Positions 1 to 9,118 of a stretch of DNA of 64,000 nt are shown here, piece by piece (within the stretch, counting starts at the first letter, position 1; every line of letters begins with the position of its first letter). The notes beneath the pieces were generated by a model. That model made no database searches and was not told the origin of the DNA. It saw only the letters and a program-made list of their open reading frames with translations. Source of the DNA: Saccharospirillaceae bacterium (GTDB lineage: Bacteria > Pseudomonadota > Gammaproteobacteria > Pseudomonadales > Oceanobacteraceae). The stretch lies in assembly GCA_021208685.1 (NCBI GenBank), contig JAJOJJ010000046.1, forward strand, positions 42,360-106,359, read 5' to 3'. A program made the position numbers and the translations under genes.

Positions 1-1
1 A

Positions 2-1159
2 AATCCTCTATTTCTGCTGGATGAAATCGACAAAATGGGCATGGATCACCGTGGCGATCCGGCTTCCGCTTTATTGGAGGTGCTGGATCCGGAACAGAAT
101 TCGACGTTCGCTGACCATTATCTCGAAGTGGACTTTGATTTGTCGGATGTCATGTTTGTTTGTACTTCTAACAGCATGGATATACCCGGACCGCTACTGG
201 ATCGAATGGAGGTCATCCGCATTCCGGGTTATACGGAAGCTGAGAAAGTGAGTATTGCTCGCCGCTATCTGCTGCCAAAACAGATCAAACTTAACGGTCT
301 GCATGAACGAGAAATTGAAATCAATGATGACCGTTTGCGCGACATTATACGCCATTATACCCGTGAGGCTGGCGTTCGCGGTCTTGAGCGTGAAATTGCC
401 AAACTCTGTCGGCGTGTGGTTAAGGCGAATATGCTGGAGAAAAACCAGAAGGCACGCGATATAAGCGAAGAACTTCTGGACGAATATCTGGGTGTGCAGA
501 AATTCCGCTACGGTCTTGCCGGGCTGGATAATCAGGTGGGGCAGGTAACAGGTCTTGCCTGGACCTCAGTTGGTGGTGAACTGTTGACGCTGGAATCCGC
601 TGCGACGCCCGGTAAAGGACGCATTGTCAAAACCGGGTCTCTGGGTGATGTTATGCAAGAATCCATTCAGGCAGCTCTCACCGTTGTACGCAGCCGCGCG
701 CTGGGTATGGGGGTGTCGCCGGAATACTTTGAAAAGCATGATTTGCATGTGCACGTCCCTGAAGGTGCCACGCCGAAAGACGGCCCAAGTGCCGGTATCG
801 GGATGGCCACAGCCTTGGCCTCTGTTATGACGGGTATTCCTGTGCGTGCTGAGGTTGCGATGACAGGCGAAATCACCCTGCGTGGCAAAGTGTTGGCCAT
901 CGGTGGTCTGAAGGAGAAGTTACTGGCGGCTCATCGTGGCGGAATAAAAACTGTTATTATTCCGAAAGAGAATGAAAAAGATTTGCGCGAGGTACCGGCC
1001 AACATTCTTGAAGACATGAATGTCGTTGCTGTTGATTGGATCGATGAAGTACTTGATCTGGCACTGGAAAGTAAACCAGAGCCATATGTTGGTGAAATTA
1101 TCACCAAAGATGAGGGTGCCGGGAAAAAAGACGACAATACCAGGCCCAGTACCCATTAA
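2..1159 (+). CDS. lon: ATP-dependent protease Lon, C-terminal part (5' end outside window)
   Basis: Cytoplasmic AAA+ serine protease that degrades misfolded and regulatory proteins. The reading frame is open from base 2, where it already reads [13 protein letters not shown], the Walker B region, so the gene starts upstream of the window. Visible parts are the end of the AAA+ module (sensor asparagine in CTSNS, then LLDRMEVI), the helical domain, and the complete S16 protease domain. The catalytic Ser lies in PKDGPSAG (codon at 788) and the catalytic Lys in [12 protein letters not shown] (codon at 911). The C-terminal tail is charged and ends at 1159. hupB follows after 117 bp, the usual lon-hupB order in gammaproteobacteria. 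Confidence 0.97.
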   Translation, partial: NPLFLLDEIDKMGMDHRGDPASALLEVLDPEQNSTFADHYLEVDFDLSDVMFVCTSNSMDIPGPLLDRMEVIRIPGYTEAEKVSIARRYLLPKQIKLNGLHEREIEINDDRLRDIIRHYTREAGVRGLEREIAKLCRRVVKANMLEKNQKARDISEELLDEYLGVQKFRYGLAGLDNQVGQVTGLAWTSVGGELLTLESAATPGKGRIVKTGSLGDVMQESIQAALTVVRSRALGMGVSPEYFEKHDLHVHVPEGATPKDGPSAGIGMATALASVMTGIPVRAEVAMTGEITLRGKVLAIGGLKEKLLAAHRGGIKTVIIPKENEKDLREVPANILEDMNVVAVDWIDEVLDLALESKPEPYVGEIITKDEGAGKKDDNTRPSTH

Positions 1160-1165
1160 GGCTGC

Positions 1166-1194
1166 TTGACGCTCTGGGGAGTGCTTGGTATAAA
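1166..1194 (+). promoter_or_regulatory. Probable sigma-70 promoter of hupB
   Basis: TTGACG at 1166-1171 and TATAAA at 1189-1194 are separated by 17 bp, close to an ideal sigma-70 promoter. It lies between the lon stop and the hupB start, so hupB and the tRNA behind it can be transcribed independently of lon. Confidence 0.65.
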
Positions 1195-1276
1195 TCGTCG
1201 CTCTAATATTTTCCTGTAGCGAACGCCCAGTCGCCTAACAAGAATTCACTATTGCGCACAGAGTAAGGGGATAAGT

Positions 1277-1549
1277 GTGAACAAATCAGAATTAATCGAT
1301 GCAATCGCAGCTTCTGCGGACATTCCAAAAGCAGCCGCTGGTCGTGCTTTAGACGCTATGATCGAAACGATTGGCGGTGCACTGAAAGAAGGTGACCAGG
1401 TTGCTCTCGTTGGTTTCGGTACTTTTATGGTTAAAGAGCGTGCCGCTCGTACTGGCCGCAATCCGCAGACCGGTGCGCCTATCGAGATTAAGGCAGCTAA
1501 AGTTCCTGGCTTCAAACCAGGTAAAGCACTGAAAGACGCTGTCAACTAA
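1277..1549 (+). CDS. hupB: DNA-binding protein HU-beta
   Basis: Small nucleoid-associated protein of 90 residues that bends and compacts DNA as a dimer. The sequence has the standard HU pattern: N-terminal [11 protein letters not shown] helices, the GFGTF turn, the DNA-binding arm with RTGRNPQTG, and the closing [16 protein letters not shown]. Length matches the family exactly. It starts at GTG 1277, preceded by AAGGGG at 1265-1270. It sits directly after lon, and its stop codon is only 14 bp before a tRNA-Asp gene, so the two probably share a transcript ending at the terminator at 1646-1673. Confidence 0.98.
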   Translation: MNKSELIDAIAASADIPKAAAGRALDAMIETIGGALKEGDQVALVGFGTFMVKERAARTGRNPQTGAPIEIKAAKVPGFKPGKALKDAVN

Positions 1550-1563
1550 GTCAGTTGAATTAA

Positions 1564-1640
1564 GGACCGGTAGTTCAGTCGGTTAGAATACCGGCCTGTC
1601 ACGCCGGGGGTCGCGGGTTCGAGTCCCGTCCGGTCCGCCA
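1564..1640 (+). tRNA. tRNA-Asp (GTC anticodon)
   Basis: A 77-nt cloverleaf. The acceptor stem GGACCGG pairs with CCGGTCC, followed by G and an encoded CCA. The D loop contains AGTTCAGTCGGTTAGA, the anticodon loop CTGTCAC carries GTC, and the T arm is CGGGTTCGAGTCCCG. It follows hupB by 14 bp with no visible promoter of its own. Confidence 0.97.
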
Positions 1641-1645
1641 AAATT

Positions 1646-1673
1646 AAAAGCGCATCCCTGATGCGCTTTTTTT
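1646..1673 (+). terminator. Rho-independent terminator after hupB / tRNA-Asp
   Basis: Stem AAAAGCGCAT (1646-1655) pairs with ATGCGCTTTT (1661-1670) around the loop CCCTG, followed by more T residues. It starts six bases after the tRNA CCA end. Confidence 0.85.
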
Positions 1674-1706
1674 GTATTGGTGGCTCGAATTATCATTGGA
1701 GGAAGC

Positions 1707-3542
1707 ATGCTACAGACAATGCGCGATAATGCTCAGGGTATAATCGCTAAAGTAATTGTATTTTTTATCATATTTGTTTTTGCACTGTGGGGCGTTGAAA
1801 GCATCGTCAGCCTGGGCGGTGGCACACCTGCCACAGCAACAGTCGGTGATCAGGAGATTACTGAAGCCGATATTCTGCGGACGGTGGAGCAGCAGAAAGC
1901 AAACTTGCGTCGTCAGTTTGGTGATCAATATGATGAAAATCTGTTTAACGAAAAGTTTCTGCGCGAGTCTGCGCTTGAGCAGCTGATTGAACAGAAAGTC
2001 GCTGTGGTTCAGGCTGACAAGTTAGGTCTGTATGCCGCTTCACAGGCCATTGATGAAACCATCGTAACCATACCTGCGTTTCAGCAGGAAGGGCGTTTCG
2101 ATAAAGAGCAGTTCCAAAATGTTCTGCGCATGAATGGTTTGTCGCCCCTGACTTTCCGCGCGAGTCTTGCGGAAGATATCAAAACGAATCAGGCGCGGGC
2201 TGCGTTTGTTCTGAGCAGTGTGGAAACACCTTTTTCAGTTCAACTCAGTGAAGCGCTGAATAATGAGCTGCGCTCTTTCAGTTTTTATGAAGTCAATGCC
2301 AAAAATCTTGAAGCGGGTATCGAGTTGTCTGCTGAAGATATTCAGCTGGCGTATGAGGCAAATAAAGATCGTTACAAAACTGAAGAGCAGGTTCGTGTTC
2401 AGTACGTTCAGCTTAATCGCGCCGATATTGCCGCTAAGCAGGATGTGACAGACGATGAGCTGCAAGCTGCTTACATCGATTATCAGTCGCGTGAATTGGC
2501 GAAAGAGCAGCGCAGCTCAAGTCATATTCTGATTGAAGTCAGTGATGACCGCAGCGATTCAGATGCGCTGGCAATGGCTAAAGATATTAAGAGTCGTCTG
2601 GATAATGGTGAGGACTTTGCTGCACTGGCAAAAGAATTCTCGGATGATATCGGTACTAAAAATGCCGGTGGTAATCTTGGTCTGAATACCAAAGGCAGTT
2701 TTGTTGCAGAATTTGAAGACGCATTGTATGCGCTGCAACCGCAGCAAATATCTTCACCGGTTAAAACAGAATTCGGATACCACATTATTCGCCTCGACGA
2801 TATCGTCGTTCCATCCGTTAAAGCACTGGCAGAGATGCAGGATGAGCTCAGTCGTGAAGTACGTGAAGGCAAAGCTGAGGCTGTTTATGCAGAGCAAATG
2901 CAGGAATTGTCGAACATCTCATTCTCTGCAGAAAGCATCGCAGATGTTGCTAAAGCACTTAATCTGAAATTGCAGGATACCGCATTTTTCAGTCGTCTGA
3001 ACGGTGAAGGGATTGCATTGAACGACAGCGTCCGTCAGGTGGCTTTTGAAGAAAATGTGATGCTGGATAAACAAATCAGTGAGGTTATAGAGCTGCAGGA
3101 TGGTGCCCTTGTTCTTGCTGTCAGTGAATACAAAGATGCATCGGTCAAACCTCTGGAAGAGGTTAAAGATCAGGTGGTTGCCAATCTGAAGCGTGAACGG
3201 GCTTTGGCGCAGGCTCGCGTTGTTGCCGATGCCATTGCCGGTGGTGAAGAGCAGGCGGCAGACTGGAAAAAGGTCTCTGCGACCTATCAGCAATCCAGTG
3301 AAGCTCCGCGTCTTGCGCAGCAGAAAGCGTTCGCTCTGACTGTTGGTCAGACGGATGTGGTGAAAACACCGGGTGGTTTTACGGTGGTAACACTGGATGC
3401 CATCGACGCTAAAAACTGGCAGGATATGGTCTTGAGTGATGAAGTGAAGGAAGCTGGTCGTGCGCAAAACAGTCGTGCCGACATGTTGAGCTATCAGGCA
3501 TGGGCCAAGTCTGCGACCAACATTGAGCGCTCTGGTTCCTGA
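1707..3542 (+). CDS. ppiD: Periplasmic folding chaperone PpiD (SurA/parvulin type)
   Basis: Membrane-anchored periplasmic chaperone that works at the Sec translocon exit on newly exported proteins. The start at ATG 1707 is preferred because GGAGGA lies at 1698-1703; the upstream TTG at 1677 has no such site. This gives 611 residues, near the family norm of about 620. A short cytoplasmic N-terminus is followed by one membrane helix (about 11-34), a SurA-like N-terminal region, and a parvulin domain at about 270-362 (SSHILI, GNLGL, FGYHIIRL). The helical C-terminal region completes the protein. The lon-hupB-ppiD order is classical. Confidence 0.95.
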   Translation: MLQTMRDNAQGIIAKVIVFFIIFVFALWGVESIVSLGGGTPATATVGDQEITEADILRTVEQQKANLRRQFGDQYDENLFNEKFLRESALEQLIEQKVAVVQADKLGLYAASQAIDETIVTIPAFQQEGRFDKEQFQNVLRMNGLSPLTFRASLAEDIKTNQARAAFVLSSVETPFSVQLSEALNNELRSFSFYEVNAKNLEAGIELSAEDIQLAYEANKDRYKTEEQVRVQYVQLNRADIAAKQDVTDDELQAAYIDYQSRELAKEQRSSSHILIEVSDDRSDSDALAMAKDIKSRLDNGEDFAALAKEFSDDIGTKNAGGNLGLNTKGSFVAEFEDALYALQPQQISSPVKTEFGYHIIRLDDIVVPSVKALAEMQDELSREVREGKAEAVYAEQMQELSNISFSAESIADVAKALNLKLQDTAFFSRLNGEGIALNDSVRQVAFEENVMLDKQISEVIELQDGALVLAVSEYKDASVKPLEEVKDQVVANLKRERALAQARVVADAIAGGEEQAADWKKVSATYQQSSEAPRLAQQKAFALTVGQTDVVKTPGGFTVVTLDAIDAKNWQDMVLSDEVKEAGRAQNSRADMLSYQAWAKSATNIERSGS

Positions 3543-3580
3543 GATCCTGTGTAGGTTGAAATTCCGTCGAGCGGAAAATA

Positions 3581-3606
3581 AAAAAGGGGCTTTTTGCCCC
3601 TTTTTT
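3581..3606. terminator. Bidirectional terminator between ppiD and fabI
   Basis: Stem AAAAAGGGGC (3581-3590) pairs with GCCCCTTTTT across the loop TTTTT, with a T run on the plus strand and an A run on the left that serves the minus strand. It separates the convergent genes ppiD and fabI. Confidence 0.85.
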
Positions 3607-3619
3607 ATTCTTTTAAAAA

Positions 3620-4414
3620 TTACTCTTCCATCTCATCTACGCTCATGGCGCAGCTGTTGAAGCCACCATCCACATAAATATTTTGCGCAGCAATGCCCGA
3701 TGCCAGGTCTGAGCATAGGAATGCGGCGGTATTTCCAACCTCATCAATCGTAATGTTACGCCCCAGCGGCGCGCGTTCGGCATTCTTTTTCAGCATACGG
3801 CGGAAGCTTTTAATACCGGCTGCTGCCAGAGTTTTAATCGGACCGGCTGAAATGGAATTAACGCGGATACCTTCTTTCCCCAGAGAACCAGCGAGGTAGC
3901 GCACAGAAGCTTCCAGCGATGCTTTTGCCAATCCCATGACGTTATAGTTTGGCAGCGTCTGTTGTGAACCATGATAGGTGAGGGTGAGCATTGCACCGTT
4001 ACGTCCCTGCATCAGAGGACGTGCACCTTTCGCGAGTGCAACAAAACTGTATGAGCTGATATCGTGGGCTATGCGAAATCCCTCACGGGTGGTAACGCTC
4101 AGATAGTCGCCATCCAGCTCGTGGGCCGGAGCGAAGCCGACTGAGTGGATAAGAATATCGAGGTGGCCCCATTTTTTTTCCAGCTCGGTGAAGACCGCTG
4201 CGATTTCTTCATCGGAGGCTACGTCGCATGGCAGGCAGATATCGGAATCCCATCCTGCGGCCATTTTTTCTACGCGCTCTTTGAGTTTTTCGCCCTGATA
4301 GGTAAATGCGAGCTCTGCACCTTCCCGGTGGAAGGCCTCGGCGATGCCATAAGCAATAGAATGCTTGCTGGCCACGCCAACGATGAGAGCTTTTTTACCG
4401 GTTAACATACCCAT
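3620..4414 (-). CDS. fabI: Enoyl-[acyl-carrier-protein] reductase (NADH) FabI
   Basis: Cytoplasmic enzyme of type II fatty acid synthesis that reduces trans-2-enoyl-ACP with NADH. The 264-residue protein matches the family length. It shows the nucleotide-binding [13 protein letters not shown] (13-25), HSVGFAP, and the catalytic Tyr147, Tyr157 and Lys164 in the NYNVMGLAK segment. The Gly at position 93, equivalent to the E. coli residue changed in some triclosan-resistant mutants, is retained. The start ATG 4412-4414 is preceded by AAAAGGAT. It lies 41 bp downstream of the binding-protein gene on the same strand, with which it may be cotranscribed. Confidence 0.97.
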   Translation of the reverse strand: MGMLTGKKALIVGVASKHSIAYGIAEAFHREGAELAFTYQGEKLKERVEKMAAGWDSDICLPCDVASDEEIAAVFTELEKKWGHLDILIHSVGFAPAHELDGDYLSVTTREGFRIAHDISSYSFVALAKGARPLMQGRNGAMLTLTYHGSQQTLPNYNVMGLAKASLEASVRYLAGSLGKEGIRVNSISAGPIKTLAAAGIKSFRRMLKKNAERAPLGRNITIDEVGNTAAFLCSDLASGIAAQNIYVDGGFNSCAMSVDEMEE

Positions 4415-4455
4415 GTTGAGATCCTTTTATTCGGGACTGAAACAGTCGCTTGTGA

Positions 4456-6207
4456 TTATCGGGGCTGATCAATGTTCAGCCTGTATTGAATATTAATTTT
4501 GGGCTGGTTGTTGCTGCTTTTAGCACGTTCAGGTTGCGCCAATATGTCAGCACGATCTTTGCGGTGAATCCAGAAAAGTCCGCCGGTGACAGGGTCGAAC
4601 GGATCAAATAAATCGTTGCTGATGCGAGTTCCCGTTGAGTCAGGCAGTTTAATCCATTGCCAGTTGGCAGAGCGACTGTAGGGAAAACCATAGCCATAAC
4701 GGAAAATGGATTCATTCAATAAGAATTGTTCAGTCAGTGAGGCTCTCTGTTCGTGATTGCCATCAGCCTCCGCAAGAAATTGACGGATTTTTTTACCGGC
4801 AATAAATACGTGACCTTTATTGTCCTGAAATAATGAATTAAATCCTTCAGCATTCAGCGTCGTTGAAATACTGATCCAGGCTAAATCATAATCTGCAGTG
4901 GCCAGTGCGTGATTCAGGACCTGCGGTGATACTTTTTTCAGCTGCAGGTCGAGTCCGGCAGTCGCAGCATTCTGTTGTAACTGATGCAGAATCGTCTGAT
5001 CCTGATTGTTGCTGTAAATCAGTCTGAGTGTGCTGGGTAAGACGCTGTGTTCTGAAGACCAGTTCGTCGGTTCGCTATTGTCGGTCTTATTAAACAAAGG
5101 CAGATGTTTTACGGCACCATCAACTGCGCTGATCGCACGTTCCGGATTTATGGCTGCCAGCACAGCAGAACGTTGAGATCGCTGTAGCAGCAGTGGATTG
5201 TCGGCATTCAGTAACAAGCCATTAAAGGGAAGCGTTGCCTGATGGTAATGCTGAATCCGGTCAATGCGCTTATTCTGACTCAGCCGGGTAATTCGTTCTG
5301 ACGACCAGTTTTCAGGGTTGTTCAGGGGGATTGTGTCCAGCTCTCCGCGTTCAAGTAAATCAATTGCCTGTTCGTTGTTGTCTGGTATGCGCAGAATAAC
5401 GCGACGGACATTAAAGCGATGTTTGAAATACGTCTTGTCCAATCCCCACCAGTCACTGGTTTTTCGCAGCACAATGTGCGCGTTATGGTTGATTTGTGCC
5501 AGGTAATAAGGCCCGGTCGTTGGCTCAGGATACCAGTCAAAACTTTTGGGCCAGCCGCGGGCATTGCGGTAAATATGCGCTGCAAAAAGACGTAGCGAGG
5601 CCAGTTCGCTGATCGCGGTAGTGGTTGCGGGGGCTTGCAGAACGAAGGCGAAACGCTGCTGGTCGAATATTTCAACCTGTTTTATCAGGCGTTGCAGTTG
5701 CTCTGCCTGCCAGTTGGCGCCGGTTTCGGGATTCGTCAGAAACTGCAGCGTAAAGCGCAGGTCATCTGTGGAGACGGCAATGCCGTCGGACCATCTGGCG
5801 TCAGCATCCAGCTCAAAATACAGCCGATCGGAGGCTTCATTCAGCAGCCAGCGGCTGGCAAGCATGGGAATCCACTGGGAGTCATGAGGATGGCGGGCCA
5901 CCAGCGGCAAATGAAGTTTGTCCAGCGTGGCACTGAGGCTATGCGGTGTTTCCGGCCCTGTGCGGCGTATGTTCGGGGGGAATTGCAGCAGTGCTTGCCG
6001 CAATATCCCGGCCGATTGTGCACGATCGTCACTCCATACCGGGCTCTGATCATTGCTTTGCCAGACAACGTTTGCGAGCTCGCTGCTGGGCCTCTCTGTT
6101 ACATCAATGCCGGCATAAGCCGTACGGCTGAGTAGCAGGCAACTGATCAGAACAGTCAGTAACAGGGTGTGTCGGGTGTTGATTGGTATGAACATCATAT
6201 TGCCCAT
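4456..6207 (-). CDS. Periplasmic extracellular solute-binding protein, family 5 (oligopeptide type)
   Basis: A 583-residue exported protein of the SBP_bac_5 family, which normally delivers peptides or similar solutes to an ABC importer. A signal peptide (about 1-32, ending RTAYA) is followed by family features: RWSDGIAVSTDDLRFTL, GPYYL near the middle, and a C-terminal FPYSRSANWQWIKLP segment. No ABC permease or ATPase gene is nearby, whereas from memory the equivalent Pseudomonas region has a full transporter here. It may serve a distant transporter or act as a sensor or chaperone. Substrate is unknown. Met4 or Met5 are alternative starts. Confidence 0.85.
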   Translation of the reverse strand: MGNMMFIPINTRHTLLLTVLISCLLLSRTAYAGIDVTERPSSELANVVWQSNDQSPVWSDDRAQSAGILRQALLQFPPNIRRTGPETPHSLSATLDKLHLPLVARHPHDSQWIPMLASRWLLNEASDRLYFELDADARWSDGIAVSTDDLRFTLQFLTNPETGANWQAEQLQRLIKQVEIFDQQRFAFVLQAPATTTAISELASLRLFAAHIYRNARGWPKSFDWYPEPTTGPYYLAQINHNAHIVLRKTSDWWGLDKTYFKHRFNVRRVILRIPDNNEQAIDLLERGELDTIPLNNPENWSSERITRLSQNKRIDRIQHYHQATLPFNGLLLNADNPLLLQRSQRSAVLAAINPERAISAVDGAVKHLPLFNKTDNSEPTNWSSEHSVLPSTLRLIYSNNQDQTILHQLQQNAATAGLDLQLKKVSPQVLNHALATADYDLAWISISTTLNAEGFNSLFQDNKGHVFIAGKKIRQFLAEADGNHEQRASLTEQFLLNESIFRYGYGFPYSRSANWQWIKLPDSTGTRISNDLFDPFDPVTGGLFWIHRKDRADILAQPERAKSSNNQPKINIQYRLNIDQPR

Positions 6208-6285
6208 CCTATGGGCAGTGTCTGTGCTTTGGCAATCCGTTGTTTTTCCACATATTATGTCCGTCGCGTTAACAATGACAGGCGC

Positions 6286-7833
6286 TCAGCGCATGACATC
6301 CACATAGAGCGTTAAGGTCTGGCCCGGCTGCAGGTATTTGTCTTTGACCTGCGATGAATTCCAGCGCTTTACATCAGAAACCCGGACATTAAATTTCTGC
6401 GAGATGCGCGCCAGAGAATCACCGGGGCGAACGCGGTAATTTACTTTGCGGATGACTTCGCGCTTTCCCGGCATGCTTTTTTGGCTCCAGATTACCAGCG
6501 TTTGCCCCGCCCGCAGCGGGTCGCCGGGTGCCATGCCATTCCAGCGGGCCAGTTCACTCACTTTGACATCATGTGAGCGGGCTATTTCCCAGAAGCTGTC
6601 GCCGGAGCGCACCTGATATTCAAGGCGTTCACTGTTGCCTGGACGGCGTAATGTTTTCAGACGGTCAAGACGCTGCGACACGCTGTGTGAATAGCTGTCC
6701 TGACTTTTGAATGCACCCGGAATCAGTAATTGCTCGCCGGTGCGGATGATGTTGCTGCGGATGCCGTTTGCTTGCTTCAGTGCTTCCGGAGTGGTGTGAA
6801 ACTGCTTGGCGATGGTGATCAGGCTGTCACCGTTACGCACAGCATACCGTTGCCACTTCAGACGGGCGCTGGCAGGTAAAGCGGCGAGCTGCTCGGTGAA
6901 AATATCGTACTGGGCTACGGGAATAAGTACTTCGTGTGGCCCGGTGGGTCTTGTGGCCCAGCGGTTAAAACCCGGATTGAGTTTGTAAATTTCATCCAGA
7001 GGTGTCTGCGCCAGCTCGGCAACCTGTGACAGATCGATCTGACCGCCGGTTTCAGCGACAGCAAAATACGGTTCGTCAGGAATAGGCGTTAACGTGATCT
7101 GATATTCTTCAGCGGATTTGATCAGCTTGGCCAGTGCGATCAGTTTGGGCACGTAATCGCGGGTTTCCCGTGGCAGATCGAGTGACCAGAAATCGGTTGC
7201 GGAACCGCGCGCACGGTTTTTCCGCATGGCTTTGCGTACGGTGCCTGCACCGGAGTTGTATGCTGCCAACGCCAGCAACCAGTCGCCATTGAATTCGCGC
7301 TGTAATGCATCAAGGTACATCAAGGCGGCTTCTGTGGAAGCCCGGATATCGCGGCGGCCATCGTGCCACCAGTCCTGTTGCAGACCGAAGTCTCGCCCGG
7401 TTGAGGGAATGAATTGCCAAACCCCGGATGCGCGCCCATGAGAGTAGGCGAAAGGGTCAAAGGCGCTTTCTACAATGGGCAGTAAAGCCAGTTCACCCGG
7501 AACATTGCGTGCTTCTACCTGCTCAGCAATAAAGTGCAGATAACGCACCCCCCGTTCGGCCACACGGTCCATGTAGGCCTGATGTGACTTGTACCAGTTA
7601 AGTTGGGCCTGGATTCGTGGATTGTCAATGTTGGTATCCAGCTGGTACGAGGCAATGATTCGCTGCCAGATATCTTCATAGGTGGTCTGGGCGATATCCT
7701 GAGGTTGCCAGTCATCAAGAACGGTGAGAACCATGTCAGAGCGCTTCTGCTCTGTTAAGTTGTCTGGTTTTGTGGCCAGTTGGCTGCAGCCCGCCATAAA
7801 AAGGGCAGACAGTAATAGAGTCAATTGCTGCAT
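6286..7833 (-). CDS. mltD: Membrane-bound lytic murein transglycosylase D with three LysM domains
   Basis: Outer-membrane lipoprotein that cleaves peptidoglycan glycan strands with formation of 1,6-anhydro-muramic ends. The signal sequence ends in a lipobox (FMAGC, Cys16). The SLT catalytic domain follows, with the probable catalytic Glu122 in LPIVESAFDP and the typical GVWQFIPSTG and LALAAYNSGAGTV motifs. Three LysM peptidoglycan-binding repeats lie at about 330-372, 406-449 and 466-510, each with a G-D-S core. Length (515) fits MltD with one extra LysM compared with the E. coli protein. It is divergent from the methyltransferase gene at 7906. Confidence 0.95.
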   Translation of the reverse strand: MQQLTLLLSALFMAGCSQLATKPDNLTEQKRSDMVLTVLDDWQPQDIAQTTYEDIWQRIIASYQLDTNIDNPRIQAQLNWYKSHQAYMDRVAERGVRYLHFIAEQVEARNVPGELALLPIVESAFDPFAYSHGRASGVWQFIPSTGRDFGLQQDWWHDGRRDIRASTEAALMYLDALQREFNGDWLLALAAYNSGAGTVRKAMRKNRARGSATDFWSLDLPRETRDYVPKLIALAKLIKSAEEYQITLTPIPDEPYFAVAETGGQIDLSQVAELAQTPLDEIYKLNPGFNRWATRPTGPHEVLIPVAQYDIFTEQLAALPASARLKWQRYAVRNGDSLITIAKQFHTTPEALKQANGIRSNIIRTGEQLLIPGAFKSQDSYSHSVSQRLDRLKTLRRPGNSERLEYQVRSGDSFWEIARSHDVKVSELARWNGMAPGDPLRAGQTLVIWSQKSMPGKREVIRKVNYRVRPGDSLARISQKFNVRVSDVKRWNSSQVKDKYLQPGQTLTLYVDVMR

Positions 7834-7905
7834 GTGATTACAATGTCGCTACGTGGCTGGCCAGTCTAGTTTCCAGGGCGGCGTGTAGCAAGCGAGCGAG
7901 GTTAT

Positions 7906-8676
7906 ATGAATACCGTCGGCAGCCGGATTAAACCGGAAATCTATCAGCGCTGGTTGCAACGTCCGGCAACGCAACGTCTGCTGGCTCTTGAGGCCGGTTG
8001 GCTGCGCGATTGGGTCAGCCAGTTACATGGGTATCATCTGCTGTACAGCGGTATTGATTCTGATCCGAGGTTTTTGCAGCGCAGCCGTTTGCAGCATTGT
8101 TTCCGTATGGGATTGCCATGGGCTAGCGGTGTTGTCAGCTCTCAGGCTGAAATGGCGGACGGCGCATGGCCTTTTGCGGACGGAAGTCTCGATGTCGTCG
8201 TGTTGCAGCATTCGCTCGACATGAGCCATCGTCCACATCAGATGATCCGCGAAGCCGCCCGGACCGTGATGCCCAATGGCTATCTGATTGTGGTTGGCTT
8301 TAATCCCTACAGTTGGTGGGGAGGAATCCGCTGGCTGAGAACCTTCTCCACAGAATTGCCCTGGCTCACCAATCCGGTCAGCGAATCCCGGCTGCGTGAC
8401 TGGTTACTGTTGCTGGATTTCAGGGTTGAGCAGGTGTCGGCGGTTGCGCATGCCTGGCCTCTTACGGTTATTTCTGAATCGGTCAGCCGGCGGATCGACC
8501 GGGTACTGGCCGGAACGCACTGGCTGCCTGCCAATGCTTATCTCTTAGTGGCGCGGAAGACGGTTGCCGGACTGACGCCGATCCGACCCCGCCGCTGGCA
8601 ATTCCCTGAGGCCAGCTTTGGTATGGCGTCACCGGTAGCGTCCAGCGTCTCCGGGTCTCAATATTGTGGAAGCTGA
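7906..8676 (+). CDS. Class I SAM-dependent methyltransferase-like protein
   Basis: A 256-residue soluble protein placed just before rnhA, where many gammaproteobacteria carry a Methyltransf_11-type gene. The best evidence is the central block: [43 protein letters not shown], read in parts, matches the motif IV to VI region of this fold. The glycine-rich motif I is not obvious; YSGIDSD may be the acidic end of strand 2. The substrate is unknown. The stop at 8676 is one base before the rnhA start, so the genes are translationally close. The gloB gene often found beside it is absent here. Confidence 0.75.
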   Translation: MNTVGSRIKPEIYQRWLQRPATQRLLALEAGWLRDWVSQLHGYHLLYSGIDSDPRFLQRSRLQHCFRMGLPWASGVVSSQAEMADGAWPFADGSLDVVVLQHSLDMSHRPHQMIREAARTVMPNGYLIVVGFNPYSWWGGIRWLRTFSTELPWLTNPVSESRLRDWLLLLDFRVEQVSAVAHAWPLTVISESVSRRIDRVLAGTHWLPANAYLLVARKTVAGLTPIRPRRWQFPEASFGMASPVASSVSGSQYCGS

Positions 8677-8677
8677 T

Positions 8678-9118
8678 ATGACTGCGAAAGTCCATCTTTT
8701 TACCGACGGTGCCTGCAAGGGCAATCCCGGCCCGGGTGGCTGGGGCGCATTGTTGCGTTATGGCAGCACAGAAAAGGAACTTTTTGGTGGCGAGGACAAC
8801 ACCACCAACAACCGGATGGAACTGATGGCGGCCATTGAAGGGCTCAAAGCCCTGAAAAGGCCATGCCATGTGGTATTGACCACCGATTCTCAGTACGTAA
8901 TGAAGGGCATTAACGAATGGCTGGCCGGCTGGAAAAAAAAGGGCTGGCGCAATGCCGCTAAACAGCCGATCAAAAATCAGGATTTGTGGCAACGGCTGGA
9001 TGCTGAGTGCCAGCGACACCAGATTGAGTGGCACTGGGTAAGAGGTCATACAGGACATCCTGACAATGAACGGGCCGATCAGTTGGCCAATCAAGGCGTT
9101 ACCGGAGTAAAGGCATGA
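8678..9118 (+). CDS. rnhA: Ribonuclease HI
   Basis: Cytoplasmic endonuclease that cuts the RNA strand of RNA-DNA hybrids. With the start at ATG 8678 (GGAAG at 8668-8672) the protein has 146 residues and all four catalytic acids are at canonical positions: Asp10 in [11 protein letters not shown], Glu48 in NNRMELMA, Asp70 in TDSQYV, and the C-terminal Asp in [11 protein letters not shown]. The basic handle [17 protein letters not shown] is present, as in E. coli. An upstream GTG at 8666 would add four residues and overlap the previous gene. It overlaps dnaQ by ATGA. Confidence 0.97.
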   Translation: MTAKVHLFTDGACKGNPGPGGWGALLRYGSTEKELFGGEDNTTNNRMELMAAIEGLKALKRPCHVVLTTDSQYVMKGINEWLAGWKKKGWRNAAKQPIKNQDLWQRLDAECQRHQIEWHWVRGHTGHPDNERADQLANQGVTGVKA

